This document shows, piece after piece, positions 1 through 5,107 of a stretch of 5,107 nt of DNA. Numbering within the stretch: the stretch's first letter is position 1; every line of letters begins with the position of its first letter. The notes below the pieces were generated by a model that made no database searches, was not told the DNA's origin, and was given only the letters and a program-made list of their open reading frames with translations. Source of the stretch: JBBAGE01 sp041655055 (GTDB taxonomy: Bacteria > Pseudomonadota > Alphaproteobacteria > Rhodobacterales > Rhodobacteraceae); NCBI GenBank assembly GCA_041655055.1, contig JBBAGE010000149.1:1-5107 (forward strand), given 5' to 3'. The position numbers and the translations under genes were made by a program.

Positions 1-1866
1 GCACTGACCGAGATTTATCGCGACCGGGGCCGGCTGACCGCCAGCATCACCCCGCGCATCATCCGCCATCCGGGCAATGTCGTCGATCTGGTCTTTGAAG
101 TGGTCGAAGGCCGCGTGGTCGAGGTTGAACGCCTGTCCTTTGTCGGTAACCGCGCATTCTCGGATTCGCGTCTGCGCCGGGTGCTGGAAACCAAGGAAGC
201 CGGCATTTTGCGCACATTCGTGCAGCGCGACACCTATTCGCCCGAACGGCTGGCTTTTGACCGGCAGGTTTTGTCGGATTTCTATCTGTCGCGCGGCTAT
301 GTCGATTTTCGCGTGCTGGATGTGGCCTCGGAATTCTCGCGCGAGCGGAATGCCTTTTTCATCACCTTTCATGTGTCCGAGGGCCAAAGCTATAACCTCG
401 GCCAGCTTTCGACGATCAGCGAATATCCCGGCATTGATCCGGCCGATTTTCAGAATGTGATCAATATCCGCCCCGGTCAGACCTATTCGCCGACCGCGGT
501 GGAAAATGTCGTCGCCCGGATGGAGCGTCTGGCCACCCAGCGCGGGCTGAATTTCTTGCGTGTTGAACCCCGCGTGACCCGGGATGAGGCCAATCTTGCG
601 CTGGATATCCAGTTCGCGCTGGTGCGCGGGCAGCGGATTTTCGTCGAGCGCATCGATATCGAGGGTAATAGCACCACGCTTGACCGCGTTATCCGGCGTC
701 AGTTCCGCGCGGTCGAAGGTGACCCGTTCAATCCCCGCGAAATCCGCGAAGCGGCCGAACGCGTGCGCGCGCTTGGCTTTTTCTCGGTCGCGGATGTGGC
801 GGCGCGGCAGGGGTCGGGCCCCGATCAGGTGATCGTCGGCGTCAATGTCGAAGAACAGCCCACCGGTTCGTTTTCATTCGGCGTCAACTATGGCGCAGAA
901 TCGGGTGCGGCGCTGGCCTTCAACATCTCCGAAGACAACTTTCTGGGGCGCGGCCAGCAATTACGTTTTGACGCCGTGATCGGGGCCGAAGATGCCTCGG
1001 GGCGTTTTGTCTTTGGCGAGCCGGCCTTTCTGGGCCGCAATCTGTATTTCCGCTTTGCGGCATCCTATACAGAAACCGATTATTCCTATGCCGCCTATCA
1101 GACCGAAAATATCAGCCTCTCGCCCTCGCTCACCTTTCCGATCAGCGAGGCGGGCAATCTTTCGGTCAATTACCGGCTTCAGCGCAACCGGGTGACGGGG
1201 GCAGAACCCTCAGCCTCGGACCTGATTCTGGAGGATCAGGCACGGGGCGCGGAAATTGCCTCATCCGTGGGGTATGAATATAGTTTCGACAACCGCCGCA
1301 CCGGGCTGAATCCCACCGCCGGTTTCGTGTTCCGCTTTGGTCAGGATTATTCCGGGCTGGGCGGATCCAATGAATATATCCGCACGACGGCGCTGATGGG
1401 CGCGGAAACCCAGCTTTTGAATGAACAGTTGACGCTGCGCGCCACGATCGAGGGCGGCGCGATCCATGCGATCGATGACAGCAGCCGCATCTATGACCGC
1501 TTTCAGCTTGGGCCGAGCCGGTTTCGTGGCTTTGCCCCCGGCGGCATCGGCCCGCGCGACGACGGTCAGGCCGTCGGCGGCAATTATTTCGCCGTCGCCC
1601 GGCTGGAAAGCGAATTCCCGCTGGGCCTGCCCGAAGAATATGGCATTTCGGGCGGGGTGTTCGTCGATGCAGGTTCGGTCTGGGGGCTGGATGATACGCT
1701 TGGCGGCACGATCGACGACAGCTTCAAGCTGCGCTCATCGGCGGGTGTTTCGATCTTTTGGAACACGCCCATCGGGCCGCTGCGGTTCAACTTTTCCCGC
1801 GCGCTCAGCATGGAGCCGGGCGACCGCGAACAGAACTTTGACGTGACCATTTCGACCCGGTTTTAA
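1..1866 (+). CDS. bamA: BamA, outer membrane protein assembly factor (Omp85 family), 5' partial
   Basis: BamA is the core of the BAM complex, which folds and inserts beta-barrel proteins into the outer membrane. The frame is open from base 1, giving 621 visible residues. BamA proteins are usually about 750-810 residues, so the signal peptide, POTRA 1 and most of POTRA 2 lie upstream. Approximate visible domains: end of POTRA 2 (1-37), POTRA 3 (38-126), POTRA 4 (127-211), POTRA 5 (212-288), 16-strand barrel (289-621). Family marks are EEQPTG (284-289) at the POTRA 5/barrel junction, NFLGRG (313-318), DNRRTGLNPTAG (430-441), and FRGF (508-511), the loop 6 motif usually written VRGF/Y. The protein ends in phenylalanine (VTISTRF), the typical C-terminal beta-signal. 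The stop codon is two bases before skp. The GTG at 100 lies inside POTRA sequence and is not the start. Confidence 0.97.
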   Translation, partial: ALTEIYRDRGRLTASITPRIIRHPGNVVDLVFEVVEGRVVEVERLSFVGNRAFSDSRLRRVLETKEAGILRTFVQRDTYSPERLAFDRQVLSDFYLSRGYVDFRVLDVASEFSRERNAFFITFHVSEGQSYNLGQLSTISEYPGIDPADFQNVINIRPGQTYSPTAVENVVARMERLATQRGLNFLRVEPRVTRDEANLALDIQFALVRGQRIFVERIDIEGNSTTLDRVIRRQFRAVEGDPFNPREIREAAERVRALGFFSVADVAARQGSGPDQVIVGVNVEEQPTGSFSFGVNYGAESGAALAFNISEDNFLGRGQQLRFDAVIGAEDASGRFVFGEPAFLGRNLYFRFAASYTETDYSYAAYQTENISLSPSLTFPISEAGNLSVNYRLQRNRVTGAEPSASDLILEDQARGAEIASSVGYEYSFDNRRTGLNPTAGFVFRFGQDYSGLGGSNEYIRTTALMGAETQLLNEQLTLRATIEGGAIHAIDDSSRIYDRFQLGPSRFRGFAPGGIGPRDDGQAVGGNYFAVARLESEFPLGLPEEYGISGGVFVDAGSVWGLDDTLGGTIDDSFKLRSSAGVSIFWNTPIGPLRFNFSRALSMEPGDREQNFDVTISTRF

Positions 1867-1868
1867 GG

Positions 1869-1937
1869 ATGCGGGCGCTGTTGCGGCAGGGGGTGGTGGC
1901 GCTGATGATCGGCGTTTGCACCCCCGCAGCGCTGGCG
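1869..1937 (+). other. Sec signal peptide of Skp
   Basis: The first 23 residues have a short basic n-region (Arg3... by sequence MRALLRQG, with Arg2 and Arg6), a hydrophobic core (VVALMIGV) and an AXA-type cleavage motif ending TPAALA, with likely cleavage between Ala23 and Gln24. Cleavage after Ala25 (AQA) is the alternative. No lipobox cysteine stands at the cleavage site: Cys17 is within the hydrophobic segment and lacks the residues of a lipoprotein signal around it. The product should be soluble in the periplasm. Confidence 0.8.
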
Positions 1938-2483
1938 CAGGCGCCCTCCGACATCCTGACCATCGACACCGAGGCCGTCTTTGCCAATTCGCTGTTCGGC
2001 GTCGCGCTGGAACGCCAGATCAAACAGGCCGCCGAGGCGCTGGTTGCCGAAAACAACCGCATCGAGGCCGAATTGATCGCCGAGGAACAGGCCCTGACCG
2101 AACAGCGGCCCGACCTTGCCCCGGCCGAGTTTCGCGCCAAGGCCGATGCATTTGATACCCGCGTGCAGGCGATCCGGGCCGAACAGGATGCGAAAGCCCG
2201 CGCCGTGCAGATGATGGACGAAGAAGGCCGCCAGCGTTTTATCGAAGAACTGACCCCGGTTCTGGCCGATATCGCGCGCCAAAGAAATGCAGTGGTGGTG
2301 TTTGAACGTCACGAAGTGTTCCTTTCGGCTGAAAGCATCGATGTGACGGTCGAGGCCATCAGCCGTGTCAATGAACGCATTGGCGAGGATGCGCTTGATC
2401 CGCTGCCCGAAACCGATGCGCCTGCCGATCTGCCCGCGCCGGAATTGCCGCTGCTCAGCCCCGAGCCGCCGCGCGGCGAGTGA
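1869..2483 (+). CDS. skp: Skp/OmpH-family periplasmic chaperone
   Basis: Predicted periplasmic chaperone that holds unfolded outer-membrane proteins for delivery to BamA. The 204 residues begin with a signal peptide (1-23). A short beta strand (DILTIDTEAVF, about 28-38) corresponds to the Skp trimerisation core. A long charged helical region (about 45-135, rich in Ala, Glu, Gln and Arg) is the coiled-coil tentacle. AVVVFERHEVFLS (141-153) matches the returning core strand, and a final helix runs to about 171. The tail, 172-204, is rich in Pro, Asp and Glu and exceeds the E. coli protein, whose mature form is about 141 residues against about 181 here. The mature protein is clearly acidic, whereas E. 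coli Skp is basic. The ATG is chosen because it keeps the Arg-containing n-region of the signal peptide. AAGG directly abuts the ATG without a spacer, so translation probably couples to bamA. Family assignment rests on architecture and position, since sequence conservation in OmpH is low. Confidence 0.9.
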   Translation: MRALLRQGVVALMIGVCTPAALAQAPSDILTIDTEAVFANSLFGVALERQIKQAAEALVAENNRIEAELIAEEQALTEQRPDLAPAEFRAKADAFDTRVQAIRAEQDAKARAVQMMDEEGRQRFIEELTPVLADIARQRNAVVVFERHEVFLSAESIDVTVEAISRVNERIGEDALDPLPETDAPADLPAPELPLLSPEPPRGE

Positions 2484-2539
2484 ACCTTGTCAGGCACGGC
2501 GGCAGTTGTTAGGACCAGCGGCAGATATTCCATGCCCCC

Positions 2540-2546
2540 AGAAAGG
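2540..2546 (+). promoter_or_regulatory. Shine-Dalgarno sequence of fabZ
   Basis: AGAAAGG lies six bases upstream of the ATG at 2553. It is the clearest Shine-Dalgarno match before any start in the window and decides the fabZ start over in-frame TTG 2487, ATG 2532 and ATG 2562. lpxI and lpxB have no comparable site and rely on overlap with the preceding gene, and skp has AAGG with no spacer. Confidence 0.65.
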
Positions 2547-2552
2547 CAAGTG

Positions 2553-3011
2553 ATGAGCGACATGCCCCAAAGCGCCGATATCGGCCTGATCCAGCGGATC
2601 ATTCCCCACCGCTATCCGTTTCTGTTGATCGATCGGGTCGAGGATATCATCGGCACGCAATCGGCCACCGGCATCAAGAATGTCACCTTTAACGAGCCGC
2701 ATTTTCAGGGCCATTTCCCCGGCGCGCCGATCATGCCCGGCGTGACGATCATCGAGGCCATGGCCCAGACAGCGGCCGTGATGGTGGGCGTGGGGCAAAA
2801 CTTGGCGGATCGCAATTTCCTTGTGTATTTCATGGGGATCGATGCATGCAAATTCCGCCGCAAGGTGGTGCCGGGCGACGTGCTGCGCCTGCATGTCACC
2901 ACCAAACGCGGCGGCAGCAAGATCTGGAAATTTACCGGCCGCGCCGAGGTTGACGGCGAATTGGCCGCCGAGGCCGAATTCACGGCCATGATGGATATGA
3001 ACGGGGGCTGA
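2553..3011 (+). CDS. fabZ: (3R)-hydroxyacyl-ACP dehydratase FabZ
   Basis: Cytoplasmic hot-dog-fold enzyme that dehydrates (3R)-hydroxyacyl-ACP to trans-2-enoyl-ACP in type II fatty acid synthesis. The chosen start gives 152 residues, close to E. coli FabZ (151). Visible motifs are IIPHRYPFLLIDRV (16-29), the N-terminal signature; GHFPG (53-57) with catalytic His54; PIMPGVTIIEAMAQ (59-72) with catalytic Glu68; and YFMGIDACKFRRKVVPGD (92-109), the conserved strand region. His54 and Glu68 correspond to the catalytic pair of characterised FabZ proteins, and no key residue is missing. The longer FabA signature is absent, so this is FabZ rather than the dehydratase/isomerase FabA. It sits 69 bases after skp and 3 bases before lpxA. 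The pairing with lpxA is meaningful because FabZ and LpxA draw on the same 3-hydroxyacyl-ACP pool, dividing it between phospholipid and lipid A synthesis. Confidence 0.97.
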   Translation: MSDMPQSADIGLIQRIIPHRYPFLLIDRVEDIIGTQSATGIKNVTFNEPHFQGHFPGAPIMPGVTIIEAMAQTAAVMVGVGQNLADRNFLVYFMGIDACKFRRKVVPGDVLRLHVTTKRGGSKIWKFTGRAEVDGELAAEAEFTAMMDMNGG

Positions 3012-3014
3012 TCC

Positions 3015-3812
3015 ATGCAGCTTCACCCCAGCGCGCAGATCCACCCCGGCGCGGTGATCGAACCCGGCGCACAGATCGGCGCAGGCTGCGTGATCGGCCC
3101 CTTTGCGGTGATCGGGCCGCAGGTCCGGCTGGCCGAACGGGTGACGGTCAAAAGCCATGCGGTGATTACCGGCGATACATTCGTGGGCGATGATTGCACG
3201 ATCTTTCCCTTTGCCGTTGTGGGTGAAATCCCGCAGGATCTGAAATTCGCGGGCGAACAGACGCAGTTGATCATCGGCAAGCGCAACCGCATCCGCGAAG
3301 GCGCGACGCTCAATACCGGCACTGCGGGCGGTGGTGGTGTAACGCGGATCGGCGATGATTGCCTGCTGATGACCGGCGCCCATGTCGGCCATGATGCGCA
3401 ATTGGGCGACCGGGTGATTCTGGCCAATCAGGTGGCCATCGCCGGGCATTGTGTCATCGGCAATGACGTGATCATCGGCGGGCTGTCGGGCGTGCATCAA
3501 TTCGTGCGCGTGGGCGAGGGGGCGATCATCGGCGCGGTGACCATGGTGGCCAATGACGTGATCCCGCATGGTCTGGTGCAGGGGCCGCGCGGTCAGCTTG
3601 ACGGGCTGAATCTGGTCGGGCTGAAACGGCGCGGCGTATCGCGCGCCGATATCAAGGCCCTGCGCGCCGCCTATCAGATGCTGGCGCAGGATGAAGGCGC
3701 CTTTCAGGACCGCGCCCGCCGATTGGGCGATGAAAATGACAGCGCCTATGTCCGCCAGATCGTCGATTTCGTGCTGGAGGCGAGCGACCGCTCGTTCCTG
3801 ACCCCGAAATGA
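3015..3812 (+). CDS. lpxA: acyl-ACP--UDP-N-acetylglucosamine O-acyltransferase LpxA
   Basis: Catalyses the first step of lipid A synthesis in the cytoplasm, moving a 3-hydroxyacyl chain from ACP to the 3-OH of UDP-GlcNAc; the family works as a trimer. The 265 residues (E. coli 262) comprise a left-handed beta-helix of hexapeptide repeats (about 1-185, for example IHPGAVIEPGAQIGAGCVIG) and a C-terminal helical domain (about 205-265). By hand alignment to E. coli LpxA, catalytic His125 is His126 (AHVGHDA, 122-128). Gln74, Lys77, His123, His145, His161, Gln162 and Arg205 match Q73, K76, H122, H144, H160, Q161 and R204. Two positions differ: E. coli His99 is Asn100, and the acyl-chain ruler Gly173 is Ala174. 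GGGGG (3003-3007) is a plausible, imperfect ribosome site seven bases before the ATG. The gene begins 3 bases after fabZ and overlaps lpxI by 4. Confidence 0.97.
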   Translation: MQLHPSAQIHPGAVIEPGAQIGAGCVIGPFAVIGPQVRLAERVTVKSHAVITGDTFVGDDCTIFPFAVVGEIPQDLKFAGEQTQLIIGKRNRIREGATLNTGTAGGGGVTRIGDDCLLMTGAHVGHDAQLGDRVILANQVAIAGHCVIGNDVIIGGLSGVHQFVRVGEGAIIGAVTMVANDVIPHGLVQGPRGQLDGLNLVGLKRRGVSRADIKALRAAYQMLAQDEGAFQDRARRLGDENDSAYVRQIVDFVLEASDRSFLTPK

Positions 3813-4612
3813 GCACGCGGATCGCCATTATCGCCGGGGGCGGCATCCTGCCATGGCTTTTGGCCGATGCGCTGCCTGATGCGGTCTTTGTGACGATTGC
3901 CGGGCAAGAGGCCGATATTCCCGACGAAATCACCAGCCTGCGGGCCGAGATCGAGCGGATCGGCACATTATTTGCCGATCTGCGCGCCGCCGGCGTGGGC
4001 GCGGTGGTCTTTGCCGGTGCGCTGATCCGCCCCGCGCTTGATCCGGCGCGCTTTGACGATGTGATGAAGGGCTTTGCCCCCCGCCTGATCCCGGCGCTGC
4101 AATCGGGCGATGATGCCCTGCTGCGCGAGGTTGTGGACCTGTTCGAGGCCCAGGGTTTCGCCGTGCGCGCGCCGGTTGATGTGCTGCCCGAACTTTGCCT
4201 GTCCGAGGGCGAAATGCTGGGCCGCGACATGCGCGAGGATGAGGCCATGGATGCCATCCGCGGCCATGAAATCCTTGCCACGCTGGCGCCGCTCGATCTG
4301 GGGCAGGGCTGCGTGGTGGCGGCGGGCCTGTGTCTGGGGATTGAAACGCTGCAGGGCACGGATGCGATGCTGCGTTTCGTGGGCCAAACGCCGCCCGCGC
4401 TGCGCCGCGCGCCGGGGGTGTTGGTCAAGGCCCCGAAACGCGGGCAGGATATGCGTGTCGATATGCCCGCGATCGGGCCTGATACGATCACCGCGGCGCA
4501 TGAAGCGGGGCTGGCCGGCATCGTGATCCATGCGCAAGGGGTGATGGTGCTGGAACGCGATGCGCTCGAAGAGGCGCTGCTTGCCACCGGTCTTTTCCTT
4601 GCGGCGCTGTGA
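3809..4612 (+). CDS. lpxI: UDP-2,3-diacylglucosamine pyrophosphatase LpxI (DUF1009 family)
   Basis: LpxI hydrolyses UDP-2,3-diacylglucosamine to lipid X and UMP, the fourth lipid A step. It replaces the unrelated metallo-phosphoesterase LpxH in alphaproteobacteria; the characterised member is from Caulobacter crescentus. The 267 residues show the two-domain layout: N-terminal domain (about 4-128) starting with glycine loop IAGGGILP (7-14) and containing FAGALIRP (68-75) and GDDALLR (100-106); C-terminal domain (about 131-265) with LGQGCVVAAGLCLGIE (164-179), GTDAMLR (183-189) and KAPKRGQDMRVDMPAIG (207-223). Asp218 in the RVDMP motif probably equals the catalytic Asp225 of Caulobacter LpxI (alignment from memory). 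No LpxH metal-binding motifs are seen. The ATG overlaps the lpxA stop (ATGA, 3809-3812) and has no visible Shine-Dalgarno site, so translation is probably coupled. Placement between lpxA and lpxB supports the call. Confidence 0.95.
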   Translation: MSTRIAIIAGGGILPWLLADALPDAVFVTIAGQEADIPDEITSLRAEIERIGTLFADLRAAGVGAVVFAGALIRPALDPARFDDVMKGFAPRLIPALQSGDDALLREVVDLFEAQGFAVRAPVDVLPELCLSEGEMLGRDMREDEAMDAIRGHEILATLAPLDLGQGCVVAAGLCLGIETLQGTDAMLRFVGQTPPALRRAPGVLVKAPKRGQDMRVDMPAIGPDTITAAHEAGLAGIVIHAQGVMVLERDALEEALLATGLFLAAL

Positions 4613-5107
4613 TGCGCTATTTTCTGGTCGCGGGCGAGCCTTCGGGCGACAGGTTGGGCGCGGCGCTGATGGCGGGGCTGAAACAGCTTGATCCAGAAGC
4701 CGCGTTTTTTGGTGTTGGCGGCCCGTTGATGACGGCCGAAGGGTTAACAAGCCTGTTCCCGATGCAGGAACTTTCGGTCATGGGGATTGCCGAGGTTTTG
4801 CCAAAATACCGGCAATTGCGCCGAAGGGTGATTGAAACCGCGCATGCGGCGGTGGCTTCGGATGCGGCGGCATTAATCACCATCGACAGCCCGGATTTCT
4901 GCCTGCGCGTGGCAAAACGGGTCCGCGCGGCGGCGCCGAAAATCCGCACGATCCATTATGTCGCCCCCTCGGTCTGGGCATGGCGGCCGGGCCGGGCGGT
5001 GCGCATGGCGCGCCATATCGATCAGGTGTTGGCGCTTTTGCCGTTTGAGCCCCCCTATATGGAGGCTGCGGGCATGCGCTGCGATTTCGTCGGCCATCCG
5101 GTTGTGG
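4612..5107 (+). CDS. lpxB: lipid-A-disaccharide synthase LpxB, 3' partial
   Basis: LpxB is a membrane-associated glycosyltransferase (family GT19) that joins UDP-2,3-diacylglucosamine to lipid X, forming the beta-1',6-linked lipid A disaccharide. The frame stays open to the window end, giving 165 residues of an expected 380 or so. The visible N-terminal part carries the family motifs in order: VAGEPSGD (6-13), FFGVGGPLM (32-40), ELSVMGIAEVLPKY (53-66), IDSPDF (91-96), HYVAPSVWAWRPGR (115-128), LPFEPPYM (143-150) and FVGHP (159-163). All agree with E. coli LpxB (GETSGD, VMGIVEVL, IDAPDF, HYVSPSVWAW). The C-terminal UDP-sugar-binding half lies beyond the window. The ATG shares one base with the lpxI stop (TGATG, 4610-4614), and no Shine-Dalgarno site is visible, so initiation is probably coupled. 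This start gives an N-terminus about eight residues shorter than in E. coli. Confidence 0.96.
   Translation, partial: MRYFLVAGEPSGDRLGAALMAGLKQLDPEAAFFGVGGPLMTAEGLTSLFPMQELSVMGIAEVLPKYRQLRRRVIETAHAAVASDAAALITIDSPDFCLRVAKRVRAAAPKIRTIHYVAPSVWAWRPGRAVRMARHIDQVLALLPFEPPYMEAAGMRCDFVGHPVV

Noticed and set aside
100..102. GTG as the start of bamA
   Set aside because: In-frame sequence upstream (IYRDRGRLTASITPRI) is typical POTRA 2 sequence continuous to base 1, and there is no signal peptide after this GTG, so the gene is truncated by the window edge.
1863..2312. Open frame on the - strand opposite skp
   Set aside because: It is antisense to a gene with a clear signal peptide and OmpH architecture, has no motif, and its end falls on the bamA-skp junction.
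2467..2478. Perfect 12-base palindrome CGCCGCGCGGCG near the end of skp as a terminator
   Set aside because: It would form only a four-pair stem, is not followed by a T-run, lies within skp codons, and such palindromes are frequent in GC-rich sequence. Downstream genes of the same pathway argue for read-through.
2487..2552. Longer fabZ from TTG 2487 or ATG 2532
   Set aside because: The extra residues do not resemble FabZ, neither start has a good ribosome site, and ATG 2553 has AGAAAGG at ideal spacing and gives the usual family length.
2490..3569. Long open frame (359 codons) on the - strand opposite fabZ and lpxA
   Set aside because: Its product is a His/Asp/Ala-rich string with no domain and reads as the reverse complement of the hexapeptide repeats. 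fabZ and lpxA on the + strand have complete family motifs, and long antisense frames are common in GC-rich DNA.
3652..4587. Open frame (311 codons) on the - strand opposite lpxI
   Set aside because: Ser/Arg/Pro-rich low-complexity product without recognisable motifs; lpxI on the + strand is fully supported by family motifs.

Overview
The window holds six tightly packed genes, all on the + strand, with no mobile element, RNA gene or CRISPR array. The order is bamA (5' end cut off), skp/ompH, fabZ, lpxA, lpxI, lpxB (3' end cut off). This is the conserved outer-membrane assembly and lipid A synthesis cluster of Gram-negative bacteria. High GC content, strong G/C preference at third codon positions, and lpxI in place of lpxH point to an alphaproteobacterium. 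The absence of lpxD between skp and fabZ, together with the protein character, suggests the Rhodobacterales (Rhodobacter/Paracoccus/roseobacter type). That placement is an inference from gene order and sequence style, not from a search.

Layout: positions 1-1866 encode most of BamA (last part of POTRA 2, POTRA 3-5 and the whole beta-barrel). Skp, a periplasmic chaperone with a clear signal peptide, starts two bases after the bamA stop (1869-2483). A 69-base gap (2484-2552), the only sizeable non-coding stretch, carries the only convincing Shine-Dalgarno sequence and leads into fabZ (2553-3011). lpxA follows after 3 bases (3015-3812), lpxI overlaps lpxA by 4 bases (3809-4612), and lpxB overlaps lpxI by 1 base (4612 to the window end).

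How the genes work together: Skp carries unfolded outer-membrane proteins across the periplasm to BamA, which inserts them. FabZ and LpxA compete for (R)-3-hydroxyacyl-ACP: FabZ dehydrates it for fatty acid elongation, and LpxA transfers the acyl chain to UDP-GlcNAc to start lipid A. LpxI cleaves UDP-2,3-diacylglucosamine to lipid X, and LpxB joins lipid X to another UDP-diacylglucosamine to make the disaccharide. LpxC and LpxD, needed between LpxA and LpxI, are not in this window. Tight spacing and stop/start overlaps suggest one transcript with translational coupling.

I see no undescribed system here. The points worth a second look are modest: the missing lpxD, a strongly acidic Skp with a Pro/Asp/Glu-rich tail, two substitutions at functionally important LpxA positions (acyl-ruler Ala174, and Asn100 in place of E. 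coli His99), and a possible weak promoter in the skp-fabZ gap.
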